From Kalaharituber pfeilii (taxonomy: Eukaryota; Ascomycota; Pezizomycetes; Pezizales; Pezizaceae), in NCBI GenBank assembly GCA_015179045.1, contig WHUZ01000043.1, positions 1 to 64,000 on the forward strand: a DNA stretch of 64,000 nt, given 5' to 3'. A model generated the notes under the pieces. The model searched no databases. It was given only the letters and a program-made list of their open reading frames with translations, and was not told the origin of the DNA. Numbering within the stretch: position 1 is the stretch's first letter; each line of letters starts with the position of its first letter. Positions 54,495 to 64,000 of the stretch are shown here, one piece after another. Both the position numbers and the translations under genes were made by a program.

Positions 54495-55090
54495 ACCCGC
54501 CTAGTTGCAGTCCATGCCCTTACCTATGCCCAGTGGCATTTCGACCCTTCGCCGCCCCACAGGACTCGAAGCACAGGTTTAACATTTCATGACTAGTGGT
54601 TCTGTAGCATAGTGGTGAGTGGTGATCCCGAAGCTTTGAGTATTGAAACCGCTAGGACCGACACCGGCTTTAGAACCCTCCTGTCAAGCCCTCTAAGCCC
54701 CTACAGCTTAGAGACTGCCGCCCAGAAGTTTTCAGGCTTCCTTCCGGCTGCCAATGCTAGTCCACTGCTAGATCAGACTTGTAGCTTTCCAGGCCCTCGA
54801 GGATGATCTGTCTGCAGTTTTGACTACCATGGCCCACAGTGTCTCGCCAGGTATCCTAATCCTGAAAGCAGTCCTCTTGGATAGAGGTGCACGTACTCTC
54901 AGTGACCAGTCCTCTACCTAACTAACCAATGGGTCTGCGGGAGAGCTCCAGCTATGCAAATCCATTCTGCCCTAGCTATGCACACCCAATCCTGCACATT
55001 CCTGTCACTCAACCTAGCCACTCCTGTGGCTGCCCACGAGGGGTGACCCGTCTCTCACGCTAGCACTCGCACATTTGGGCCAGTTCGTTA
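54495..55090 (+). repeat. Dispersed repeat, copy of 7315-8400
   Basis: Uninterrupted version of the repeat at 7315-8400, apart from a roughly 110 bp extra segment near 54765-54870. No gene recognised. Confidence 0.7.
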
Positions 55091-55489
55091 ACCTGATGTG
55101 GTGGTAACCACGGCACCGATGGAAAGAATAGGGCCAAACGCGGACCGGAGCGGTACCCAGCGGTAGGGCCACATGCGTGGGGTGAGGACGAAAATTACAT
55201 TTAAGAAGCGAGATGTGGATGTATTGGCTCAGTTGGAAGGTGAAGGTGGTCTATAAATTGATGTAGAAAGGACTGTATGGGCACACTGCCGCACACAAGA
55301 AAGAAGCAGGCACAGAAAGGGATACGCAGATATGGATGGATCAGACAGACCAGACACGCACAGAGAGACAAGACAATTGAAGACCCTTCCCTAGACATTT
55401 GACCATTGAGCCCGCCCTTGAGACTTCGTTCCGCCAGCTCTAGATACCGGTACCCGTGCGACACAGGGATGCTGTTTGAATTTACGTAA
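55091..55489. other. No gene recognised
   Basis: Open frames here extend into the GGCC repeats and are not supported. Confidence 0.4.
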
Positions 55490-55795
55490 ATGGCCTGGTT
55501 GGCATGGACTGGCCTGAATGGTCTGGACCGGCCTGGTTGGCCTAGACCAGCCTGAATGGTCTGGACCGGCCTGAATGATCTGGGCCAGCCTGAATGGCCT
55601 GGGCCAGCCTGAATGGTCTGGGCCAGCCTGAATGGTCTGGACCGGCCTGAATGGCCAGGACCGGCCTGGTGGTCTGGACCGGCCCTCACGGCCTGGCCTG
55701 ATTGTTCAGGCCAGGCCAGGCCCAGAATTTCACGTTCCAGGCCAGTTCAGGCCTCCGGTTGGCCTGGCCTGGCCTGGCCTATTGGATTCATTGTC
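55490..55795. repeat. GGCC-rich arm of the long-inverted-repeat family
   Basis: GGCCTGAATGGTCTGGACC units ending CCTATTGGATTCATTG match one arm of 25600-26544, including AATTTACGTAAATGGCC at the inner edge. The partner arm is missing. Confidence 0.7.
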
Positions 55796-56140
55796 TTCGA
55801 TCATGTCCAACTTTCCATTGTACTCTCCTTCCTTTTTGTGAGCCCTTTCTACTCTTTCTTTACCTGTGATAATGTCATCCCCCTCCCTCAAACATGCCAG
55901 CCATAAATTCTTCCTCTCTCATATATAGATATCCTTAATACCCTATACATAGTTCCTGTCCATTATGTAGACCTCTTCTATCCACTCTTCTTCTACCGGT
56001 CTTAAGAATTCCATTCTTGGATCCTCTTCTACTAACATTTTTCTGTTTTTCTTGCCTTCCATCAGTAATAAAATGCGTCCTAACACGCAGGTGCAGCGTC
56101 ATGACAATTGGACACGTCTCATGTGTTAGTGCATCCTAAC
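55796..56140. other. No gene recognised
   Basis: Pyrimidine-rich + strand; no frame or repeat identified. Confidence 0.4.
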
Positions 56141-56144
56141 GTCC

Positions 56145-56335
56145 TTTCCATACACCTGGCATCCTGATGCCTTACTAACTACACCTGGCATCCTGATGCC
56201 TCACTAACTATGCCCGGCACTCTGACGCTTCACTAATTAGGTCCAGCATCTGATGACTTGCTAACCAAGCCCAGCATCCCAATACCTCGCTAACTAGGCC
56301 TGGCGTCCTGACACTATATATTCCATTTCGCATGC
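56145..56335. repeat. Tandem repeat, about 35 bp, 5-6 copies
   Basis: Units CCTGGCATCCTGATGCC followed by T(C/T)ACTAACTA. Confidence 0.8.
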
Positions 56336-56439
56336 TGTCATACTGCATAACAGGAATGACAAATAACATTATTAATGAGTCAACTGACTTACCATGTCAG
56401 ATGTTTACGTCAGTTCGCAATTTCACCTCATGATATACC

Positions 56440-56860
56440 TAATGTACCCAATATCTCGTGCGCACACTCAATATGTCCCATATCTTATGCACACAGTCAA
56501 TACGCATACCTCGCCATAGTCTCTAAGGCGGCACGCGAGTAATGATATATAAAAAAAAAAAAAGATCAATACGCATAATATACCTAACATCTGATTTGCG
56601 TGGTCAAATATGTAATTATACCCAACATCTTATGCACGTGGTCAATATATGTAATATACTCAGCATCTCATTTGTGCAGTCAATATGCTTAATACGTCCA
56701 ATATGCCCAATCTCATACGCACGGTCAGAGGGTGAATTCCTGCCCCAGGTTGGAATTGACCACTTTTTCAGATGTGTGCACTCAATATACTCGATATACA
56801 TGCTCAATTGGCCAAATATGTCCAGTTTCGTTACAGAAGTCAATTATCTCAATTTGACAA
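56440..56860. repeat. Tandem repeat, about 37-40 bp, diverged
   Basis: Units of CAATATGCATAATATACCCAA and CATCTTATGCACACGGT type. Interrupted by the hairpin insertion at 56508-56564. Confidence 0.65.
56508..56564 (+). mobile_element. Hairpin-only microretroposon, family B
   Basis: Perfect 12-bp repeats TCAATACGCATA at 56496-56507 and 56565-56576. Upper stem GTCT/AGGC with one G-U pair. 57 bp. Confidence 0.92.
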
Positions 56861-56874
56861 CATTGCAGTATGTA

Positions 56875-57465
56875 TTTTTTTTTTTTTTTTTTTTTTTATA
56901 TCATTACTCGCTTGCCGCCCTAAGGGCTATGGCGAGGTTGTATTTAAGTACATCGAGCATTCTGTCTGCTACATCACATCTTCCCCGGTAACGTTGAGAT
57001 AAGGAAATAAGTATCCGTCTATTCCCCAAGCAACTCCATCAATCCGCTCATTGGGTCTGCTTCTCCTTTCCCCCCCCGGGGCGGTTTCCGCACGTCCTCC
57101 ATCCCCCCCGGCCATCTTCTCCGCCACACTCTTAATACATGCTTCGTCGTTTCTTCTCTCTCCCCGCACCATCGGCAGCCGGGTCCGTCTGCTTTCCCTA
57201 TCTGCCATCTCCACACCCTCAAGCCCTTCCCCCCCAGGAGGCCCGCCAATCGTCCGGTCATGTGTCCGAGTCTCTCCAGGGGTCTATATGAGAGCTCCAG
57301 TCTGTTCCTCTCTTCTGCTCTCTCCCTTTTCGCTCTCTGCCTCAGTCCCGCTTCCGTTATCATCTCCGGCTCATTTTGTAATGCTGTGCCCACCCTGGCA
57401 GCCCTGTCCGCCGCCTCGTTCCCCGGGATGCCTTTGTGCCCTTTGACTTGCAGAGTCAGCACCAG
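56875..57465 (-). mobile_element. 5'-truncated family B LINE
   Basis: Poly(T), B hairpin, 3' UTR and an open ORF2 end. The right edge near 57465 and the target duplication were not resolved. Confidence 0.8.
57019..57462 (-). CDS. LINE ORF2 end: RNase H tail and CCHC (family B)
   Basis: Open minus frame: LTLQVKGHKGIPGNEAADRA, ERNRLELSYRPLERLG, CRWCGEREETTKHVLRVW, stop at 57019. One of the least decayed family B C-termini here, although the third zinc ligand cysteine is lost through a deletion after HVL. No RT. Confidence 0.8.
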   Translation of the reverse strand: MLTLQVKGHKGIPGNEAADRAARVGTALQNEPEMITEAGLRQRAKRERAEERNRLELSYRPLERLGHMTGRLAGLLGGKGLRVWRWQIGKADGPGCRWCGEREETTKHVLRVWRRRWPGGMEDVRKPPRGGKGEADPMSGLMELLGE

Positions 57466-58196
57466 CGGGGCTTTGCTGGCACCAATCAGGCGCGAGCCCC
57501 CCGCTTCCCAGAATTTGTATGGAAAGAACTTCGAAAAGTCCCAAAAACTTAACCTTCAAAAAGCGTGCTGTAGATTCTGGATTTCTGTAAATTCGAGTCG
57601 ATATTCTTTCTCAGGCGGTCCTGAGCTTCGTATTGATGTAACTTTCGGATTTCTGGTGCACCGGGAAGATGGTTTTCTTCCAAGCGCGCGTTCTGTAAAA
57701 GTTGTTGTCGGTGTGTGATGCTGAGAAGATGAAGGTGACAGATAGTTTCCATTGATGGGCCGGAGCGATGGGAACTGGCGGAACGAGCGTACGGCCAAAT
57801 GCGATTGCGGGTGCAAAAAGAATAGAAGAGATTGTCGATTGTATGAACTACAGTACCGAAGGTCTACATTCATATGATATCGATGAGACTCCCTCACGCG
57901 CCGTCCTGATCTCCACGTGCCTTCCAGTGCCAAGCTTGCCCTTAGCTGTACTTATCCATTCCGTCGCCTTCCCCACACCGTGTTCTCTGAGCATGAAGCT
58001 CGAGGATGGAGCACAAGAATAGGTGATTACTCTTGATCAGCTTCAGCCCGCAGTGTCATGGCACAGCCAGGGGCGCGTTCGTTGCATGGATGTATGTGGG
58101 GAAGGCGGAAGGACATGTACGCAGAGAAGGGCACGGCGGGAGAGAATGGACGAATTGGGAGATGCTGGATTCGGAAGGTGTGGAGGTAGTGAGCGG
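57466..58196. other. No gene recognised
   Basis: A 125-residue minus frame (57556-57933) and a shorter plus frame overlap; neither shows a known motif or splice context. Confidence 0.35.
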
Positions 58197-58593
58197 CACG
58201 AGCTAGCTCGAGCCGAGCTGGAGGGTGAGCTCGAGCCAGCTCGTGAGTAAGTGAGCTCGGCTCGAGCTGGCTCGAGCTGGCGTGGCATGAGCTCGAGCCT
58301 GGATTGATTATATACATAAGGTTGACAAACTAAACTAAACTAAGCTAAATTTTCATCTTTCTCACTACTATCAGCTAAATTGTGCATTTCGAAGTTGTTG
58401 GTAGGTCAGAATGAGCTCCAAGTCTCTAATTATTACTATAGTAGGTATTTACAGTTTATGAAACCTTGCACTGGCTAAGCATTTTAGCGAGCTGTCAAGA
58501 AAAACACAAGCATGATCTTGGCTCGTTTGAGCTCGAGCCAGCTCGAGCTCATGCCAGGCCAGCTCGAGCTGGCTCGGCTCGTGCCGCTCACTA
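58197..58593. mobile_element. hAT MITE, 397 bp, intact ends
   Basis: TAGTGAGCGGCACGAG inverted ends and a perfect 8-bp TSD TGTGGAGG at 58189-58196 and 58594-58601. Most complete copy of the family, with AGCTCGAGC-rich subterminal palindromes. Confidence 0.95.
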
Positions 58594-58609
58594 TGTGGAG
58601 GGAAGGGGC

Positions 58610-58730
58610 TCCGGTGCGGGGACGGGCTCTCCTCTCTTCTTCTGTCTCTCCCTCCCTCCCTCTCCCTCCTCCCTCTCCCTCCCTGCCTCTCCCTCCCCCC
58701 CTCTCTCTCTCACAGCCAGAACATCCCCTC
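58610..58730. repeat. CT-rich low-complexity tract
   Basis: Runs of CCTCCCTCTCC; no other feature. Confidence 0.7.
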
Positions 58731-58794
58731 TAACAAAAATTTCTCATCATGCTACAAACGCCAGCGGCCACTTGGAAAGCATTTCGGGCGAAAG

Positions 58795-58963
58795 AAGGAG
58801 CCCTCTCCCTCCCTCCCTCCCAAACCCCAGAAAACCACATACCTTCTGACAAATTTTACCATCGATAAATTGGTCATGCAAGACACTCCAGCAGCAACGT
58901 AGACCTCGCCATAGCCCATAGGGCGGCCAGCGAGTAATTATATATAAAAAAAAAAAAAAAAAC
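58795..58963 (+). mobile_element. Family B tail, probably 5'-truncated LINE end
   Basis: CCTCGCCATAGCCC / GGGCGGCCAGCGAG hairpin plus poly(A). Flanks AGCATTTCGGGCG and ACGCTTTCGGGCG could be a 13-bp TSD with two mismatches. Confidence 0.65.
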
Positions 58964-58984
58964 GCTTTCGGGCGCAGGAGAGAC

Positions 58985-59555
58985 CACCTCTTGGAAATGT
59001 TGTCCCATCAGGGGTGGTAGCCCAGAAGCAATCCACCTTCAACCACTCAGGCCCCCTTGCCTGTGCAGTCGGAAGCTCTCCCGGCACCTCCCCAAGACCC
59101 CCCTCTCAAAGATAACGCACACCCAAGGTAAGCTTGTATTCCCAGATGTTTATATCCTAATATAAGAACATTTAAAATCCTGTGAGGCTAACATGAATTG
59201 CCCAGGAGGACTGAAGATAACTATTTCACCGATGTCGAGTCTATACAGACTTGCCATAGATCAGAGAGTGATGCAGCAAGTGCAAAGACTGGCTGTGGAA
59301 GGATCAAATGCGCAAATACGATGAGCAATTGGCGAGCCAGTCAGGCATATAGAAATTAGATCAGCACCACATAATCGCACATGGTCAGGTCATCTACGAC
59401 ATTACATTGCGGACAACTACCACATAGCCGCACGTGTGAACGGTCAGCGAACTGTCCACGTCTACTACTCCCCAGATGCAAGGGCTCTAGGGCCTGCCAC
59501 ACGAATCACTCGTGTGACAACGCGGTCGGTATGTGTAACCAGCTTGGTTAATTTC
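58985..59555 (+). pseudogene. Foldback gene, copy 3 (left arm)
   Basis: Proline-rich exon 1 ending before GTAAGC at about 59129, intron to TGCCCAG at about 59205, exon 2 with LKITISPMSSLYRL, QQVQRLAVEGSNAQIR, then TGA where CGA is expected, then AIGEPVRHIEIRSAP, YIADNYHIAARVN, RTVHVYYSPDARALG, RITRVTTRSVCVTSLVNF and stop TAA. Frameshift in exon 1. C-to-T type lesion as in RIP. Function unknown. Confidence 0.55.
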
Positions 59556-59587
59556 TAAGTACACTATTCGCTGACGCACTTGGAAGT

Positions 59588-59648
59588 TTTTTTTTTTTTT
59601 TTTTTTTACATCATTAATCGCGTGCCGCCCTATGGGCTATGGCGATGT
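59588..59648 (-). mobile_element. Hairpin-only microretroposon, family B (ATCGC/GCGAT)
   Basis: Perfect 14-bp repeats ACGCACTTGGAAGT at 59574-59587 and 59649-59662. 61 bp. Confidence 0.93.
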
Positions 59649-59853
59649 ACGCACTTGGAAGTAAACATATGCGGTTATGTGGGAGAAATCTGCAATTTAC
59701 TGTCGTACATGATCTGACCATGTTGTCTAATGGGTGCTGATGTAATTTCGATGTTCCTGACTGGCTCTCCATTTGCTCGTCGCAGTTGCGCATTTGATGC
59801 TTCCAAAACTAGCCTTTGCACTTGCTGGATCACTTCTTGGCTATGGCACATTT

Positions 59854-59909
59854 TCTTTTTTTTTTATATATCATTACTCGCTTGCCGCCTGTCAGGCTAT
59901 GGCGAGGTA
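59854..59909 (-). mobile_element. Hairpin-only microretroposon, family B
   Basis: Perfect 12-bp repeats TATGGCACATTT at 59842-59853 and 59910-59921. Upper stem GCCT/AGGC. 56 bp. Confidence 0.93.
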
Positions 59910-60130
59910 TATGGCACATTTGTATAGAGTCGACTTTGGTGAAATAGTTATCTTCAGAGCTCCTGATTGTATATAATCCTTGGTTCTTTGGAATGGGGAT
60001 GTTGGGGAGGAGCCGGGAGAGCTTCTGACTCCACCGGCAGGGATGCCTTAGTGGTTGAAGGGGGATTACTCGGGAGTACCATCGCTGATGGGACAGCGTT
60101 TGCAATAGGTGGTCTCGGTCGGGGGGGGAG

Positions 60131-61190
60131 GGTACTAAAATCGGTAGCAGATGATTGTTACCCAAGATTGTTGGAGGAAGGGCAAAGTTCATTGATTAAA
60201 GTTCAACCTACGTACACGAGGAAGTTCGAGACCTATTTTATAATTGAGATCTCGAGTACAAAAAGAATGTAGATATTTCCAAATACTGTACGAAAAAACC
60301 CCCATTTTGGGTCACGAGTTTGGTTCCGTGTTCACACAATAATTAATATTAAATAGTGTTAGATTTAGTTTGGCATGGTTTAGTACAGAATTACTATTGT
60401 GGTTTCGGTAATGCTGAGAACATTGGAGCAGTTCATAGTTTTCAAACCGTTAAACTTGAAATACCCGTGATAACACCGCTTTTAGATTAAATGGTTTTAG
60501 TAAAATTTAACAGCATTCACTAGAAAACTGAATTAATTCACTGGGTATCTGCCGTTTCTTAGTTCCAACTACCTGAATCTTGTTGGCTATTAAGATTTCT
60601 TTAAGTCTATTTGGGACTCTGATATCATTCCCATCTTGAAGCTACATGTGCATATTGATGAGGCCAGTGGAGTACCACTTGACTATACCAAATTAGCAGT
60701 AGGATTAACTAGATTACTAAGTTTACCAATGAGTATAGTTGGCTAGGCCTAGTCTTGTGTCTAGGGAGGAGTGCAACCAGACTACAACGTGCCAAGCCTT
60801 TCTCACTTAGCTTTCATATTCCTCTACTCCTTCCACTTCTTCATACTTACTCTTCCACTCTATCCACTCATCTACTCCATCCACTCCTCCACTTCATCCA
60901 CACTTCCACTTCATTTACTCCTCTAATTTATCAGTCTCATTGCTCTATCACTTCTACTTCACAATTCTACTCACTGTAACATAATCCTGGTTCGGTAATC
61001 CTGCCCCCTTTTGATACTTGCAGCTCTGCTCACCCAATTCTACTCACACAATTCTACTTACACAATTCTACTCACTCTGACAGTTGCTAAATCTAGTGCT
61101 TACAAACTCATGCACACAGTTCTGCTTACTTTAACGATTCTGTCTCATAGCTCTCACTTACAAAATCTTACTCATTCTCACACTTATAAC
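60131..61190. other. AT- and pyrimidine-rich stretch, no gene recognised
   Basis: Short CTTCCACT-type repeats at about 60820-60920 and ACAATTCTACTCAC repeats at 61025-61075. No frame supported. Confidence 0.4.
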
Positions 61191-61398
61191 TGTTACAGGC
61201 TTCGGGACTCACTGCAACCGTAGGTGGGCAGTCAGTGGATGTACGTATGCATATGTGATGCAGGCAAAATGCGACAGCCGGAAAGTGTCACAGTTGTATA
61301 TATGAGTGCTATTTGAGCTACACAGAGGACTAATTGCTAGTCAAGTGTCTTTTTGGCCTGGTGGATGGTAACTCTCTACATTTACCACCCTCATTACA
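61191..61398 (-). mobile_element. Diverged solo LTR 3
   Basis: Reverse-complement relative of the LTRs at 14119 and 15862 (shares GACACTTGACTAGCAA-type and GGCTGTCGCAT segments). Begins TGTTACAG, ends TTACA; flanks ATAAC and ATAAG give a 5-bp TSD with one mismatch. Confidence 0.7.
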
Positions 61399-62729
61399 AT
61401 AAGCCTACTCATATCATCTCACTCATTACAGCTCTACTCACAATCTCACTTATTCATATATTTACAATCTTATTCACTCAACAGTCTTATTACTTTATCT
61501 CCTTTCCGAGAGGAGTTAATTATAAGATAAGTGTCATACAGTACATATATAATGCTCTTTCTTAGCTATGAGTTAACATTTGCTACTTTTAGACTTCATC
61601 TTATCTTCTTTCTTATAAGACTATAAAAGCATATATACTGTTTCATATATTAAAGTTGTATCATATATTGCTAGCTAATTATCTTTCACTTATTCAGGAA
61701 ATCTTCATTATAATAAGAGGAATGGAAACTATCTTATGGTTATGTAATTAATTGGAGGTAGTCTAGCTTTATAAATTATGTACTAGTACTTAAAAATTTA
61801 CAATGGTGTACCATATTATGCAGTAGTTTATATAATTGTGATGAGGATACAGTTAAAATAAGTATACAGAGTCAAGGACTACACCGTTGTAAAGCCATAT
61901 CGTGATCATCAGAATACCATTTGGATAGGCATAGAGTTACATCCTTAAACGAGGTATTTATACTAACCACTTGGCGTGACCTAACCATTTTTTCGCCGCA
62001 AAACCGTTTTCCCACAACAATCAGGTTGCGCATGAACCTTGTATAAGAACCCATTCTCAACACTAACGGAAATTCACCCACTCACAATAACATCACGGTT
62101 ATAAAAAATGGGTTTTTTTTTCGTACGGTAAGGAATGAAAAAGCAAGTCACCGTGCTGCTCAAATGACTGTAGAAATATCTAGAAGTGTCAAGAGTACAG
62201 AACGAAGAGACAGAAACATCCAGAATACATGACATATAAGAGAAAACTAGAAAGTAGTGGAACACTAGAGAATGATATAGAAGAAATAGAAAGAACAGAA
62301 CGCGGTGGAAAGACTGAACATTGTACTATCCCATTTTCAACAAAGATAGATTAAACCATCCCATATTGAGACCAGGCAGAAGGGAGATGGAGCTCGAGAA
62401 GTGAGTATACGATCAGTCAGAGGTACAGAAGGTGAGAATACTGAGGAAGGAAATGTGTCTTTGTTGCTAGGGAGGAAGCTGCTGGAATCTGGGGTATATA
62501 GGGGAGTGCAAATATACATGTATGATGAAAACCATAAGGAAGAGATTAAGGAAGCAGTGGAGGTAAAGAAAAGGTATATAGCAGACGAGAGGCTGAAGGA
62601 ACGGAGCGAAAGCCGAAAGGACCTTGAGGGTAGGAGGCAGGAGATGGTAGAGTGTTGTCGAGTTTGGGCAGGTGAGAGTAGTGCTTTGTAGTTAGGAAAG
62701 AGATGCAGATCAGGAGAGTGTGAGAAGTG
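61399..62729. other. AT-rich stretch, no gene recognised
   Basis: A 96-residue charged plus frame at 62401-62691 (EIKEAVEVKKRYIADERLKE) has no recognisable domain. Confidence 0.35.
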
Positions 62730-62797
62730 TGTTTTTTTTGTTTTTTTTTTTTAATTCACGTAACCCCGCATACAGGCTATCAGCCTATGGCAGGGAC
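62730..62797 (-). mobile_element. Family A2 tail
   Basis: T runs, AATTCACGTAACCCCGCATA, inner stem AGGC/GCCT and ATGGCAGGGA. Target duplication not resolved. Confidence 0.7.
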
Positions 62798-62839
62798 CCA
62801 TATACGAGGAGGAGCTGGGACTATTTATACCCCAATATT

Positions 62840-63115
62840 TATAGCTGAGATGGGTAGTGGAGTTCTTTGAAGGAGTTGAGAGTCTAAAGCATAGACGGAG
62901 AGCAGATGGGGCCGAGTTAGTTTAGGAGTCTAAAGTGTGGGCAGAGAGCAGATTGGGCCGAGTCCGTGGAGGCAGTAAACGGATTTAAAAGAGAGATAGC
63001 AGATCGGGCTGAGTCAGTGGAGGCAGTAAAGAGATCCAAAAGAGAGAGAGCAATTAGGCCGAGTCAGTGGAGGTAGTAGAGGTATCCAAAATAGAGAGAG
63101 CAGCTAGGGGGGAGG
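62840..63115. repeat. Tandem repeat, about 52-57 bp, 4-5 copies
   Basis: Units contain GGGCCGAGT(C/T)AGTGGAGG and AGAGAGAGCAG. Confidence 0.75.
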
Positions 63116-63184
63116 AAGAAATGTTTGGATACTGGTCATGCGTGCATTTGTAATGCGGATATTGATGATCCCGAATGCTGTACG

Positions 63185-64000
63185 TTGGTAATACTACCCA
63201 GGCATACTCACCTCGACGATCCTTCTGCCCAGGTGTAGTTGGTGACAGCCCCCCTACCCCATCTTGTGGACTTCACCTGCCGAAGCCTGCTTGCTTTCTC
63301 CCTCGCTTGTCTCTTTGTGACCAATGCTTGACCAAGGCCGCCGTCTGCCGCCTACCCATCGAGTAGGTCTAGATCCAGCCTTCCTTTCTCTTGGCGTTGC
63401 CGCTTTTTCGTGCCTTCCCAACGGCTCCCTTCCGACTCTCCCAGGGCCACCGGCCTCCAGTACAACTCGCCACCTACTCCTGCTTCGTCACTGCGGCTGC
63501 CGTCCGTGAAGATGGCCACTGAGCATCTTGGCCTCCCTGATTGCCCTCTTCCACTTGGCTGGTAAATCCTCATGCTTGCTTAGTTTGAAGTCGATCTCCT
63601 CAATCTCCGCAACAAGAGGGAGAACCGCACGCCTCCAGGATACCTTCTCCTCTCCTCCTCGAGCCTGCTCGCAGCCCGTCCTGCTACCGACTTGAAGCCA
63701 TCTTGCTCGTCTGTGCTCTCACTCCAGCCCACATAGCCCCTCTAGTCACGGCCTCGTTCACCCTCCTGGTCCAGAGCTATGGTCTCAATCTCTCTGAAGC
63801 TTTCAGGCCGCAGACCCCTAATGCCGATTCTCGTGCCATAGTCATGTTTTTTTTTTTTTTTAATTGCTATAGTCATGTGATGCGTAGATAGGTGGAGAGA
63901 ACTTGTATGTAGGAGGCGGGTATGCATGTATGTATGAGGTAGGTATAAGGCAGGAGCATGCGGCAAGGAGAGGCTACGGGATGGGGAGACAGTGAAAGGG
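63185..64000 (-). pseudogene. LINE ORF2 fragment with RNase H start
   Basis: Minus frame 63352-63573 reads SVAIFTDGSRSDEAGVGGEL (RNase H catalytic Asp in IFTDGS); upstream, in another frame, the linker KLSKHEDLPAKWKRAIREA. Matches 22310-22800 on the other strand. Runs off the window end. Frameshifted. Confidence 0.6.

Larger units (their letters stand above)
58975..60130. mobile_element. Foldback gene element, copy 3
   Basis: Left arm (about 58985-59400) and right arm (about 59700-60120) are inverted copies of the same gene, about 400 bp each; both read RPPxxNxVPS ... QQVQRLxxE. Two family B microretroposons lie in the right half. No target duplication found at the outer ends. Confidence 0.7.

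Noticed and set aside
55091..55489. Membrane-like frame near 55300 (LSLCACLVCLIHPYLRIPF)
   Set aside because: Arises in a frame running into repeat arms; no start context and no support.
57556..57933. 125-residue minus-strand frame as a host gene
   Set aside because: No recognisable domain, no splice context and an overlapping plus-strand frame of similar length.

Overview
The window looks like a transposon-dense, gene-poor region of a filamentous ascomycete (Pezizomycotina) nuclear genome. Reasons: introns of about 53 bp with GTAAG-type donors and CTAAC branch sites, Tad-like LINE proteins (ORF1 with an RRM-like region, reverse transcriptase, RNase H, C-terminal CCHC), an SRPK-type kinase, and a 5 kb island of extreme A+T content that resembles repeat-induced point mutation. 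No rRNA, complete tRNA or CRISPR array was seen.

Layout. 0.5-6.4 kb: nested cut-and-paste elements (an 8-bp-TSD element holding two pogo-like elements) that split an unidentified minus-strand ORF. 7-10.4 kb: dispersed repeats and retroposed tails. 11.8-12.5 kb: one small host-like gene with an intron and a frameshift. 12.8-18 kb: AT-rich island with two solo LTRs. 18.3-21 kb: a minisatellite interrupted by a hAT element and a hAT MITE. 21.7-24.5 kb: LINE pieces. 24.3-28.6 kb and 43.2-47.1 kb: two copies of one segmental duplication, each carrying a foldback gene. 28.6-30.1 kb: LINE ORF1 remnant and a Harbinger-like MITE. 31.1-33.0 kb: SRPK-like kinase split by a LINE insertion. 33.9-43.0 kb: a roughly 9 kb DNA transposon with matching terminal inverted repeats, an accessory ORF and a large Plavaka/Tnp2-like transposase. 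47.2-53.7 kb: a LINE on the minus strand broken by a MULE-like MITE, an ORF1-only retroelement and a Tc1/mariner element. 53.7-64 kb: pogo MITE, repeats, a third foldback gene copy, a diverged solo LTR and a LINE fragment.

The most striking signal is a set of very short retroposons. Two LINE families have different 3' ends. Family B ends in a hairpin with arms CTCGC and GCGAG around a GCCC/GGGC upper stem. Family A ends in a hairpin with arms CCCTGC and GCGGGG. At least 18 insertions consist only of one such hairpin plus poly(A), 50-70 bp in all, each between target-site duplications of 7-15 bp. Their 5' ends cluster at the base of the hairpin. The family B arms covary (CTCGC/GCGAG, ATCGC/GCGAT, CTCAC/GTGAG; GCCC/GGGC, GCCT/AGGC), as expected for an RNA structure. 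The segmental duplication gives matching empty sites for two of them. All assignments are from reading the sequence; no database search was run.
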